This document shows, one piece after another, positions 18,747-26,980 of a stretch of DNA of 64,000 bases. The notes under the pieces were generated by a model, which saw only the letters and a program-made list of their open reading frames with translations, did not search any database and was not told the DNA's origin. The stretch comes from Corynebacterium frankenforstense DSM 45800 (lineage in GTDB: Bacteria > Actinomycetota > Actinomycetes > Mycobacteriales > Mycobacteriaceae). The first letter of the stretch is position 1. Each line of letters starts with the position of its first letter. Location: contig NZ_CP009247.1 in assembly GCF_001941485.1 (NCBI RefSeq), forward strand, positions 2,480,001-2,544,000. The letters are read 5' to 3'. A program made the position numbers and the translations under genes.

Positions 18747-19652
18747 ATGGCCCACTACGATCTCTACGCCTCACTCGGAGTCAGCCGCGGATACTCCTGC
18801 GAACAGCTCAGCCAGGAAATCACCCGCCGCCTGCAGACCGGACAGACCACCAACCCCGGTGGCCCCGACGAGCTGCGCGTCGCCCTCGCTGTCCTGGGGT
18901 CGCCGGGGCGGCGGGCGCAGTACGACGCCGTGCTGGACAGCCCAGACGCGGCCCCACTGACCCCTGCAGACGTCGCCAACCTGGCGGCCATGCCCGACCA
19001 ACCCGGCCCGCAGATCAACCAGCCTGCCCCCCAAGCGAATAAAGCGTCCAAGCCCTGGCCGGTATTGGCCGCAGCTGTTGCCGTCGTCGCGCTCATTTTC
19101 GCCGCCGCCACCGCGTTCTTCCTGATCCGCGAAAACTCCGACGACGAGACCGCAATTCCCGGAGAGACGTCCACCAGCGACTCGGCCGATGCACCCGATC
19201 CGACCGCTTCGGGTGGCTCCGATCCCCGCCAGATGGTCGACGAGTACATGGCGCTTGAGACTCGGGACGAGCGTGCCGAATGGATCAAACAGCACACCGA
19301 TTTCGACCTGATTCGAGAGAAAGCCGAGGGACCAATGTCGGATGTGTACTCCCTCGAGACATTTGCCCTCAGCCAGGCCGATGCGTACTCACAAACTCTG
19401 GGGGAGAGTAACAGCACGCCGAAAAAGCTCGAGGAATACGTCCTCTCCGAGGAGGAGAAGAACCCTTTCTCCAACGTTGACACCCGTGGATGGAGAGACT
19501 CGGTCGGCCGCGACACTTCCGATGCCTACGAGGCAAGGTTCGAGGGCGATACCGGCACAGCCGGGATCTTCATGCTCCAGAAACGTGAGGGGGTGTGGTT
19601 TTACGTCTCCTACCAATCCGATTTGCAGGCTGACCTGGCGGAGCTCGGGTGA
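18747..19652 (+). CDS. J-like membrane protein, array copy 2
   Basis: This 301-aa paralogue begins MAHYDLYASLGVSRGYSCEQ. The J-like module spans about 1-80 (LGSPGRRAQYDAVLD, no HPD). A short Pro/Gln linker is followed by the membrane segment WPVLAAAVAVVALIFAAATA (about 110-132), a Ser/Thr/Asp linker, and the shared domain SDPRQMVDEYMALETRDERAEW. The protein ends in IFMLQKREGVWFYVSY. The leader and first codons (AGGAAGGACACCCGGAC then ATGG) are nearly identical to copy 3, which indicates recent duplication or gene conversion. The C-terminal half is less GC-rich than its neighbours. The topology predicts J-like module inside, conserved domain outside. Function unknown. Confidence 0.8.
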   Translation: MAHYDLYASLGVSRGYSCEQLSQEITRRLQTGQTTNPGGPDELRVALAVLGSPGRRAQYDAVLDSPDAAPLTPADVANLAAMPDQPGPQINQPAPQANKASKPWPVLAAAVAVVALIFAAATAFFLIRENSDDETAIPGETSTSDSADAPDPTASGGSDPRQMVDEYMALETRDERAEWIKQHTDFDLIREKAEGPMSDVYSLETFALSQADAYSQTLGESNSTPKKLEEYVLSEEEKNPFSNVDTRGWRDSVGRDTSDAYEARFEGDTGTAGIFMLQKREGVWFYVSYQSDLQADLAELG

Positions 19653-19675
19653 CTGCGGCGCGTCGGGACAACACC

Positions 19676-19713
19676 GGGAAGCGCTCCCCACTTCGTTGGC
19701 GAAGCGGCTTCCC
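19676..19713 (+). terminator. Possible terminator/hairpin between array copies 2 and 3
   Basis: Outer arms GGGAAGC (19676-19682) and GCTTCCC (19707-19713) enclose an inner CTTCG-TTGG-CGAAG hairpin (19691-19704). A second small inverted repeat CTTTC-TAT-GAAAG follows near 19725-19737. No strong T-run is present, so it could also be an mRNA-stability element. Confidence 0.45.
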
Positions 19714-19793
19714 ACCCCTTAGCTTCTTTCTATGAAAGCTGAAGGCAGTTCACCGGTCAGCGCACAGGCAGCACCCAGGAAGGACACCCGGAC

Positions 19794-20819
19794 ATGGCCC
19801 ACTACGATCTCTACGCCTCGCTCGGAGTCAGCCGCGGCAACTCCTGCGAGCAACTCAGACAGGAGATCACCCGCCGCCTGCAGACCGGCCAGACCACCAA
19901 CCCGGGTGGCCCCGACGAGCTACGCGTCGCCCTCGCCGTCCTGGGCTCACCCGGACGCCGTGCCCAGTACGACGCCGTCCTCGACAACCCGAACGCGGCC
20001 CCGCTGACCCCCGCGGACATCACCGCCCTGGCCAACATGCCCGAGCAACCGGCGCCGCAGGGGTACGAGGCCGGCCCGCAGGGTTACCAGGCCGGCCAAA
20101 GCACCGCCGCGGGGGCGCAGACCCAGCCGACCTCGAAGTCCAAGCTCATCCTGGCCGCGGTCATCGCCGTCGTGGTCCTCGTCGCCGCCGCCCTCGGCTT
20201 CTTCCTGCTCCGCGACGGCTCCGGCGACAAGCCGGCCAGCGCCGCCGAGACGACCACCACCTCCTCTGACAGCGGGTCCGCTGACAAGTCCAGCGAATCG
20301 TCGTCCACGAGCAGCTCCGCAAACAAGTCCGGCAAATCGTCGTCCACGAGCAGCTCCACCAACAAATCCGGCAAATCGTCGTCCCCGAGCAGCTCCACCA
20401 GCAGTTCGAAGCGCACCTCCGCCAGATCCTCGGACCCGCGAGAAATGCTCGATGAGTTCATGGCCCTCGACAGCCGCAACAAGCGCGCCAAGTGGATCAA
20501 GAAGCACACCGATTTCGACCTGGTGAAGGAATTCTCAGATGCAACCGATGATGACACCAATCAGGTCTCACTCGGGAATTTCGCGGAGATCGAGGCCGAA
20601 GCGTATGCGGATGCGGTGAATGAGAACGGCACTCCGCGTGTCAGAGCTGACTACTTCCTCTCCGAAGGCGACTTCAGCGCAAAGGATGCCGCGACCATGA
20701 GACAGTCCTTCGGATCTGATATCACCGACGCTTACATGGTGGATTTCCGCAACTCGGGCGGGGTCATTTTCGTGAAGTCCGGCGGATCGTGGCACTTCCT
20801 GATCTATTACCCCGAGTGA
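19794..20819 (+). CDS. J-like membrane protein, array copy 3, with Ser/Lys repeat stalk
   Basis: This 341-aa paralogue begins MAHYDLYASLGVSRGNSCEQ. The J-like module (1-80) is almost identical to copy 2. A Tyr/Gln/Gly segment (GYEAGPQGYQAGQ) precedes the membrane segment (about 117-139). The outer stalk contains three 13-residue repeats of the form KSGKSSSTSSSTN (39-bp DNA repeats, 20284-20400), a length-variable design. The C-terminal domain (about 211-341) begins SDPREMLDEFMALDSRNKRAKW and ends GVIFVKSGGSWHFLIYYPE. It is strongly basic in the repeat region compared with acidic linkers in the other copies. Function unknown. Confidence 0.8.
   Translation: MAHYDLYASLGVSRGNSCEQLRQEITRRLQTGQTTNPGGPDELRVALAVLGSPGRRAQYDAVLDNPNAAPLTPADITALANMPEQPAPQGYEAGPQGYQAGQSTAAGAQTQPTSKSKLILAAVIAVVVLVAAALGFFLLRDGSGDKPASAAETTTTSSDSGSADKSSESSSTSSSANKSGKSSSTSSSTNKSGKSSSPSSSTSSSKRTSARSSDPREMLDEFMALDSRNKRAKWIKKHTDFDLVKEFSDATDDDTNQVSLGNFAEIEAEAYADAVNENGTPRVRADYFLSEGDFSAKDAATMRQSFGSDITDAYMVDFRNSGGVIFVKSGGSWHFLIYYPE
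20284..20400 (+). repeat. Three 39-bp in-frame tandem repeats in array copy 3
   Basis: Repeat units start at 20284, 20323 and 20362, each encoding 13 residues rich in Ser, Lys and Thr (consensus KSGKSSSTSSSTN). They fall between the membrane segment and the conserved outer domain and so would set stalk length. In-frame repeats of this size commonly vary between strains. Confidence 0.85.
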
Positions 20820-20949
20820 CATGCCTCAAGGGTCGGCGCGTGAGCGGGCCCGAGGCAAGCGACTCCGGGAAATTGCGCGGCCTGTGACACAGCTAACTGT
20901 TAAGGTCTAGCCAGAAACGACCCGACGGTGCCCGGAAAGGACACAGGCC

Positions 20950-21660
20950 ATGGCCGACCACGACCTCCACGACCGCCCTGACGGGGCGGCGCCGCGGCGA
21001 CCGTCCTGGGCGAAGCCCGTCCTGATCGCGGCGATCGTCGTCCTGGTGCTCACTGTCGGCGCCCTCGTCGGCTACGCGGTGACCCGCGGCCCGGAGGACG
21101 GTGAGACAGTCGCCGCGACGTCCACCGACGACCCCGCGGACGGCGCCGCCTCCGGGTCCGTCGACGAGAATGCCGGCGATTCCCCGGCCCCCTCGGACGG
21201 ATCCGCGGACGACTCCGCCGAGGGCACGGCCGACGCGCCCACCGGCGGCTCGGACCCGCACCAGATGCTCGAGGAGTACATCGCCTTCGGCACCGACACC
21301 GAGGCGCGGACCGACTGGCTCGAGCAGCACGCCTACCAGGGCCTGCCCGAGGCGCACGACCGGGACGGCAAGACCCTCGAGGAGTTCGCCGCCCAGGAGG
21401 CTGACGCGTACGACACCCAGCTCGGCGCGTCCGGGGCCACCCCCACCCCGGACATCCGGAACGAGTACTACCTCTCCGAGACGGCCCATCTGCCGGGCGA
21501 CGACGTGCTCGCGGACCTGAACCAGCAGTTCGGCGGCGAGATCTCCGACTTCTTCGCCGCGGACCTCATGCACGAGGCCGACGGCATGCCGCACGTGCTG
21601 GCCGTCCAGTTCGTCGAGTCCAACGGGGTGTGGTACTACCTCGTCTCCGCCAATCAGTGA
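20950..21660 (+). CDS. Array copy 4: membrane protein lacking the J-like module
   Basis: This 236-aa paralogue keeps the array's first codons (MADHDLHD, compare MAHHDLY) but then goes straight to Pro/Arg and a membrane segment (about 21-45, VLIAAIVVLVLTVGALVGYAV). The 70-residue J-like module is missing. An acidic Asp/Ser/Ala linker leads to the shared domain, SDPHQMLEEYIAFGTDTEARTDW through GVWYYLVSANQ. Codon use and GC are those of a typical gene of this genome, unlike copies 1-3. It has its own GGAAAGGACA ribosome-binding site. Probably derived from a full-length copy by internal deletion. Function unknown. Confidence 0.78.
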   Translation: MADHDLHDRPDGAAPRRPSWAKPVLIAAIVVLVLTVGALVGYAVTRGPEDGETVAATSTDDPADGAASGSVDENAGDSPAPSDGSADDSAEGTADAPTGGSDPHQMLEEYIAFGTDTEARTDWLEQHAYQGLPEAHDRDGKTLEEFAAQEADAYDTQLGASGATPTPDIRNEYYLSETAHLPGDDVLADLNQQFGGEISDFFAADLMHEADGMPHVLAVQFVESNGVWYYLVSANQ

Positions 21661-21699
21661 AGCACCTCGTGCACAGAGCACCCCGGAAGGACTAGTTCC

Positions 21700-22836
21700 A
21701 TGGCCCACCACGACCTCTACGCCGCACTCGGAGTCAGCCGCGCAGCCTCCTGCGAAGAGCTCAGCCAGGAGATCACCCGCCGCCTGCAGACCGGGCAGAC
21801 CACCAACCCGGGCGGCGCCGACGAGCTGCGCGACGCCCTCGCCGTCCTGGGCTCACCCGGCCGACGGGCCAGGTACGACGCCGTGCTCGACGACCCGGAC
21901 GCGGCCCCGCTGACCCGCCGGGACATCAGCGACCTGGCGTCCATGCCGGACCACCCGGAACCGCAGCAGGGCCAGTACGGTCAGCGGGATTACGCCCGGT
22001 ACAGCAGGCAGGACGACGGGGCCCCGCCCCAGGGCGGCCAGTTCGACCCCCAGGCCGGCCAGTACAACCAGCCGGACCCCGCGGCCGGCTGGGCCGCGGA
22101 GAGCGGAGCGCAGGGTGGCTGGGCCGCCGAGGGCGGTTGGGGCGGCCAGTACGACGGCCCTCGGCCCCAGGGCGCACAGACACCGGGCTCGTCGAGGACC
22201 GGGATCATCATCGCCGCCGTGATCGGAGCATTCGTGATCATCGCCGGCCTGGTCATCGCGCTCCTCGTGTTGGTCGTCGGCCGCGCGTCCGACGACGCGG
22301 CGGACGAAGCCGGCACCTCCGTCAGCGCCCCGGCGGAGAGCCCCACCGACTCCGGCGCGGCCGGTCCCGAGAGCGACTCCGCGGAGGCCTCCGGGGGCGC
22401 ATCCGCCGACGGCCCGGACGAGGCCCCCGCGGGCGGGTCGGACCCACGCGCGATGGCCGACGAGTTCATGGCGCTCGACAACCGCGACGACCGCGCCGCC
22501 TGGATCGAAGAGCACACGAACATGGACCTGGTGCGCGAATTCGCCGGGGACCCCTCCGCCGAAGCACTGTCCGCCCGGTCCTACGCCTCGATCCAGGCCG
22601 ACGAGTACACGGCGCTGGCCGACAGCGCGGGCGGCACCCCGACCATCGACGCGGAGTACCGCCTCTCCGAGAACGCTCTCAGCGACGCCGAGCTCGAAGC
22701 GGTCAGGCAGGAGTTCGGTGCCGACATCACCGACGCTTACCTGGTCGAGTTCGAGGGCACCGGCGGCGAGATGCCCGGAATCATGTTCGCCGAGTACGGC
22801 GGTTCGTGGTACTTCCTGATCCTCGGCACCCCGTGA
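21700..22836 (+). CDS. J-like membrane protein, array copy 5 (longest)
   Basis: This 378-aa paralogue begins MAHHDLYAALGVSRAASCEE. The J-like module (1-80) is followed by a long Gln/Gly/Tyr/Trp-rich segment (about 85-165, GQYGQRDYARYSRQDD and similar), which looks like a disordered, possibly self-associating region. The membrane segment is at about 167-190. After an acidic Ser/Ala linker comes the shared domain SDPRAMADEFMALDNRDDRAAW, ending IMFAEYGGSWYFLILGTP. GC-rich like copy 4. The gene ends the array. Function unknown. Confidence 0.8.
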   Translation: MAHHDLYAALGVSRAASCEELSQEITRRLQTGQTTNPGGADELRDALAVLGSPGRRARYDAVLDDPDAAPLTRRDISDLASMPDHPEPQQGQYGQRDYARYSRQDDGAPPQGGQFDPQAGQYNQPDPAAGWAAESGAQGGWAAEGGWGGQYDGPRPQGAQTPGSSRTGIIIAAVIGAFVIIAGLVIALLVLVVGRASDDAADEAGTSVSAPAESPTDSGAAGPESDSAEASGGASADGPDEAPAGGSDPRAMADEFMALDNRDDRAAWIEEHTNMDLVREFAGDPSAEALSARSYASIQADEYTALADSAGGTPTIDAEYRLSENALSDAELEAVRQEFGADITDAYLVEFEGTGGEMPGIMFAEYGGSWYFLILGTP

Positions 22837-22905
22837 CGCACGCCCGGTGACACACGCCCCGGCACAGCGCCGGTGATACCCCGACCAGAAACGCCGCCGG
22901 AAACG

Positions 22906-22947
22906 CCGCCGGCCCGGCCCACGCGGGATGCGCGGGCCGGGCCGGCG
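22906..22947. terminator. Bidirectional terminator after the array
   Basis: A long inverted repeat built on GCCGGCCCGGCCC and GGGCCGGGCCGGC, with a loop around GGAT. It lies between convergent array copy 5 (+) and the DUF5926 gene (-). Confidence 0.75.
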
Positions 22948-22964
22948 TCCGGTCTCCCGGGCGT

Positions 22965-23888
22965 CTAGCCGATGGTGACCTGACGGGACTTGATGTTCTG
23001 CAGCTGCTTGCGCTCGTCGGCGGTCAGCTGGGCGTCGTTGTCGTACTCGGCCTCGATCGCGGCCTGGACGCGGGCGAGGTCCTCGCCGTAGGAGTCGGTG
23101 GCGCGCTCGGGGTCGAGGTCCCATACGGGCACGACCAGGCCGTGGGTGCGGAACACACCGGCGAACTTGGTCTCCTCGCCGAGCTTGAGCTCGCCGCGGG
23201 CGGCGATGCGCGCCAGCGCGGTGAGGACCTTGTCCTCCTCCTTCTCGGGGCGCACCCAGCGGATGTGGGCCTTGCCGGAGCCGGGGTTGACCCACCACAC
23301 CGCACCGGGCACGTCGGCGTCGATGCGCTCGGACGGCATGATCGTGGCGTTGGCCTGCTGGATGGCCTGGTTGACGGCCATGTCCGGGGTCACGCCCTCG
23401 GGGACCCACCAGGAGAAGTCGTCGTGGACGGTGATGTCCAGCTCCGCGTCCGCCGGGATCAGGTCGGTCAGCTTCGGCTGGGAGCCGTCGGCGGCGGTCG
23501 AGCTGAGGGTCTCGCCGCTGGCGGCGGTGCGCGCCCAGTTCAGGGCGTACGCCAGGTCGCGGCCGGCGTTGTCGGTGCGCGACTGGACCTGGAGGGCCAC
23601 CAGCGCCTCCTCGGCGTCGCCCTCGCCGCGGACCACGGCCGCGCCGGCGCCGGGCAGCACGGTGACGATGCGCACGGGGCGCTCGGCACCGTCGACCGCC
23701 ACGGTGGCGACGGCGGAGGGCACGAACATCTGCAGGGCGACGAGGTCGGCCTCGCAGGCCAGCCCGCCGAACGGGCGGGGGTCGCGGGCCAGCGCCTCGC
23801 GCTCGGCGGCGCGCTTGGCCAGCTTGGCCTGGCGGCGGCTCATGCCCTCGGGCAGGTTCTCGCGGTTCTTCTTCGACTTCTTCGACAT
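22965..23888 (-). CDS. DUF5926 family protein
   Basis: This 307-aa actinobacterial protein has a very basic N-terminus, MSKKSKKNRENLPEGMSRRQ, and a conserved body that includes RPFGGLACEADLVALQMFVP, HDDFSWWVPEG and VWWVNPGSGKAHIRWVRPE. It has no membrane segment or known catalytic motif. The ATG at 23888 is 7 nt downstream of TATCTT (23896-23901, minus), arguing for this start rather than the upstream TTG and for a leaderless message. The gene precedes glpQ in C. glutamicum as well, from memory. The role is unknown. Confidence 0.82.
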   Translation of the reverse strand: MSKKSKKNRENLPEGMSRRQAKLAKRAAEREALARDPRPFGGLACEADLVALQMFVPSAVATVAVDGAERPVRIVTVLPGAGAAVVRGEGDAEEALVALQVQSRTDNAGRDLAYALNWARTAASGETLSSTAADGSQPKLTDLIPADAELDITVHDDFSWWVPEGVTPDMAVNQAIQQANATIMPSERIDADVPGAVWWVNPGSGKAHIRWVRPEKEEDKVLTALARIAARGELKLGEETKFAGVFRTHGLVVPVWDLDPERATDSYGEDLARVQAAIEAEYDNDAQLTADERKQLQNIKSRQVTIG

Positions 23889-23951
23889 GGGCACCAAGAT
23901 ACCGTGTACCGCCCCGCAGGCAGGGCGGACGCCCCGCTCAGCGCCGCCGGG

Positions 23952-24689
23952 TCACTCGCGGCCGACGCTGCCCATCCCGGCGAGCATCCACATCGCCATC
24001 TCGGGCTCGTCGGTGACCAGCAGGTCCACGCCGTGGTTGGCGGCCCAGTTCATCTGCGTGACGTCGTTGACCGTCCACAGGTAGGTCGGCAGCAGCTTCG
24101 CGCCGATCAGCCTCGGGTGCTGGTGTGCGCGGATCAGCGACAGCCCCATCACGTCGGGCCGGCCGATCTTCGGGTCGATCGGGTAGAGGTAGCGCAGCAC
24201 CGGCCGGCGCAGCACCACGCGGCCGATCCGGGGCAGCAGCCGGGCCATGCGCCCGATGGCGATCGGCGAGAAGGAGATGACGTGCATCCGCGGGTCCTCC
24301 GAGACCCCGTGGTAGCGCAGCACGTTGGCCACGGTCTCCTCGACCATCCGCCCGTAGCGCACCGGGTGCTTGAGCTCGATGTAGAGGTGCTTGTCCTCGT
24401 ACTCCTTGACCAGCTCGATCAGCTCGCCGAGGGTGAGGATCCGCTGCGGGTTCGCCTCGTCGCCCATGTTGAGCTCGCGCAGCTCGGCCAGGGTCTTGCC
24501 GGAGGTGCGCCCGGAGCCGTCGGTGCCGAAGTTGACCACCGGGTCGTGGAAGCAGACCGCGTGGCCGTCGCGGGTGAGGCGGATGTCGGTCTCGACGCCG
24601 TGGATGGGCAGCTCAAGGGCTTTCTCGTAGGCCAGCCGCGTCAGTGGGGGGTACTTTCCGGCGTAGCCACGGTGCGCGATGATCTTCAC
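23952..24689 (-). CDS. glpQ: Glycerophosphodiester phosphodiesterase
   Basis: This 245-aa GDPD-family enzyme hydrolyses glycerophosphodiesters to sn-glycerol 3-phosphate and an alcohol. The signature HRGYAGKYPPLT near the N-terminus supplies His and Arg. GVETDIRLTRDGHAVCFHDP supplies the metal-binding Glu/Asp and the second catalytic His, and YIELKHP the third block. There is no signal peptide, so it acts in the cytoplasm. The start is a GTG at 24689, placed by homology; no strong ribosome-binding site is visible. The glycerol-phosphate product links it to glpK and plsC in this window. Confidence 0.9.
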   Translation of the reverse strand: MKIIAHRGYAGKYPPLTRLAYEKALELPIHGVETDIRLTRDGHAVCFHDPVVNFGTDGSGRTSGKTLAELRELNMGDEANPQRILTLGELIELVKEYEDKHLYIELKHPVRYGRMVEETVANVLRYHGVSEDPRMHVISFSPIAIGRMARLLPRIGRVVLRRPVLRYLYPIDPKIGRPDVMGLSLIRAHQHPRLIGAKLLPTYLWTVNDVTQMNWAANHGVDLLVTDEPEMAMWMLAGMGSVGRE

Positions 24690-24828
24690 ACACCCATCAT
24701 GGCACCGTAGGGCCGATTTCGCCGACCGCCGCCGCGCGCTTTCCGACGCGGGCGTGCGCATCACCCGGGAGCGTGCCGACGCCCGGGTGCGTGCCGACGC
24801 CCGGCAGCGCGGCGGAGCCGCGCTGCCT

Positions 24829-26760
24829 CTAGTTCTCCGGCTCGGGCACCCAGCTGTTGATGCGGCGCATGAGCATGCGGTTCTTGCGCTGGGAGCGGCC
24901 CAGCTTCGTGGACATCCGGGAGAGCACCTCGATGGCCTGGTTGATGTGCGGGCCCTTGTTGAGCATGACGGCCTCGGCGCGCAGCGCGTAGGCCGCGTCG
25001 GTGATCTCGGCGCGCGAGGGCAGCCCGTCCTTGGCCAGGTGCTCGAGGACCTGGGTGGCCATGACGGTGGGCACGTGCGCGGCCTCGGCGATCGCCATGA
25101 TCAGCCCCGGCACCTCGGCCAGGCGCTCGAAGCCGAGCTCGACGGCGAGGTCGCCGCGGGCGATCATCACGCCGAAGTTCGCGTGCTGCATGCCGGCCAG
25201 CATGATGTCCGGCAGGCCCTCGTAGGCGGGCACCGTCTCGATCTTGAGCACCACGCCCAGGTCGCGGGCGCGCGCGGCGGCGGCCTCGTCGCCGGCCTCC
25301 TCGGCCGCGCGCACGATCGTGTGCAGCTCGGCGAGCACGGTGTCGACGTCCGCGCGGTCGCGGATGAAGGAGACGTCCGCGATGTCGGCGTGGGCGGCCG
25401 TGAAGCGCAGCGCCGCCTTGTCCTCCTCGGTCAGGCTGGTCACGGGCAGGTCCGTGTCCGGCAGGTTGATGCCCTTGTAGGCGGCCAGGTTCGCCCCGCC
25501 GATCTTGGTGCGGGTGATCTCGAGGCGGACCTCGGTCGGCCCCTCGGCCGCCCCGCCGTCGGCGCCGGCGTTGGTCCCGCGGGCCACGCCCTCGATCACG
25601 CCGTCGTCGAAGAGCACGCGGTCGCCGGGCCGGATGGCGCGCACGGCCTCCGGCAGGGTGCAGCCGATGCGCGGGACCTCCTGCCCGGCGGGGTCCACCG
25701 GGGCGGGGTCGTCGGTGAGGATCAGCTCGTCGCCGGTCTCGAGGCGCAGGCGCTGCTCGGTGGCCGGGATGCCGTGGGCGCGGGCCTTGACCCAGTCGTG
25801 CTCGAGGAGGGTGCCCTCCGCGATGTAGGCGTTCTGGCGGCCCTCGGCGAGCACCGCCGGCGTGCCCGCGCCGTCGGCGTCGGCGTGCACCTCGCTGACG
25901 GTGAAGTGGCGCTTGGAGCCGCGGTTGTCGTGCAGGCTGATGCGGTCGCCGACGGCCATGCGCGCCAGCCACTCGGCGTCGACCTGCACGGGCAGCACCG
26001 GGCGCCCGTCGAGCTCGGGCGTGGCGGGCGCAGGGAGGTTCACGGGGCTCAGCCAGATGCGCGACGGCGCGATGACTTTGCCGGTGGGCAGGCGCTTGAC
26101 GCGGGCGCGGCCGACCTGCGGGCCGGGCACGATCGCGCCGGTGCGCAGCTTCGGGCCCGCCAGGTCCACGGCGATGCGCACCTCGCGGCCGGCCTCCTCG
26201 GCGGCGCGGTGGACGTTGTCGACCATCCGCAGCCACACCGTCTCGTCGTCGTGGGCGGCGTTGATGCGCACCAGCTCGGCGCCGGTGGCGATGAAGCCGC
26301 TGACGATCCCGGGGTCGTCGGCCGCCTCGGTGGGCAGGGTGACCATGATGCGCGAGTGCGTCTCGTCGAGCGCCGGGCCGAGCAGGCGGTCGGCGTGGTC
26401 GTCGAGGATCTCGTCGGCACGGGCGAAGGCATCGGCGATCTCGGAGTAGCGGAACTTGCGCGGCTCGTCGTAGAAGGCGCCGAGGGCCTGGCGGGCGGCG
26501 CGCAGCCGGCCCAGCACCGCCGGCTCGGTGGTCGACAGGCGGGTCGCGCCGAAGTCGGCGAGCCCGGCCTGCAGCGGGCGCAGGTCGTGGGTGCGCAGCT
26601 CCGCGTAGCGCAGCACGTTGAGCGCGCCGTCGCGGTGGGTGGGGTGGACCTTCGCCAGCGCCTCGGCGTGGTCCTCGCCGACGCGCTCGACGGCCGCGAT
26701 GAGGGCGTCGATGCGGTCGGTCAGCGAGCGCAGGTACTCCTGGTTCTCCGGGGCGTCCAC
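24829..26760 (-). CDS. Second-type pyruvate kinase (Pyk2-like)
   Basis: This 643-aa protein has an N-terminal helical extension (about 1-140, DAPENQEYLRSLTDRIDALI), then pyruvate-kinase A and B domain motifs. These are SRIMVTLPTEAADDPG, RINAAHDDE, VDLAGPKLRTG, an enlarged B-domain insert (about 215-420), the post-B block LPDTDLPVTSLTEEDKAAL, and the catalytic GVMIARGDLAVELGFERLAEVP followed by MATQVLEHL. The C-terminal allosteric domain appears shortened. It should make pyruvate and ATP from phosphoenolpyruvate and ADP. It lies beside ldh, as pyk2 does in C. glutamicum. GTG 26760 with GGAAGGA upstream is chosen; an ATG 22 codons earlier is possible. Confidence 0.85.
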   Translation of the reverse strand: MDAPENQEYLRSLTDRIDALIAAVERVGEDHAEALAKVHPTHRDGALNVLRYAELRTHDLRPLQAGLADFGATRLSTTEPAVLGRLRAARQALGAFYDEPRKFRYSEIADAFARADEILDDHADRLLGPALDETHSRIMVTLPTEAADDPGIVSGFIATGAELVRINAAHDDETVWLRMVDNVHRAAEEAGREVRIAVDLAGPKLRTGAIVPGPQVGRARVKRLPTGKVIAPSRIWLSPVNLPAPATPELDGRPVLPVQVDAEWLARMAVGDRISLHDNRGSKRHFTVSEVHADADGAGTPAVLAEGRQNAYIAEGTLLEHDWVKARAHGIPATEQRLRLETGDELILTDDPAPVDPAGQEVPRIGCTLPEAVRAIRPGDRVLFDDGVIEGVARGTNAGADGGAAEGPTEVRLEITRTKIGGANLAAYKGINLPDTDLPVTSLTEEDKAALRFTAAHADIADVSFIRDRADVDTVLAELHTIVRAAEEAGDEAAAARARDLGVVLKIETVPAYEGLPDIMLAGMQHANFGVMIARGDLAVELGFERLAEVPGLIMAIAEAAHVPTVMATQVLEHLAKDGLPSRAEITDAAYALRAEAVMLNKGPHINQAIEVLSRMSTKLGRSQRKNRMLMRRINSWVPEPEN

Positions 26761-26895
26761 GTGGCGGCGGTCCTTCCCCGCCCGGTCCGGGCGGCGTCGA
26801 GGGGTCTGACGTGGCTCATTGTGCATGCGTTCGCCGCACGCGGCATCTTTTGCACCGGCGAGGCGCACCCGCCCCCGGTCCCCGCGCTCCCCCGG

Positions 26896-26950
26896 CCTTC
26901 GTCGCGCAGCGACGAAGGCCCCACGCCGCGCGGATGCACGACGTGGGGCC
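26896..26950 (-). terminator. Double hairpin downstream of ldh
   Basis: Two adjacent inverted repeats: CCTTCGTCGC/GCGACGAAGG (26896-26918) and GGCCCCACG/CGTGGGGCC (26917-26950). They lie between ldh and the downstream pyruvate-kinase gene. They probably terminate or attenuate ldh transcription and separate the two genes. Confidence 0.65.
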
Positions 26951-26980
26951 GACGGGGCGTCGTCAAGCGACGCGGGTGGG

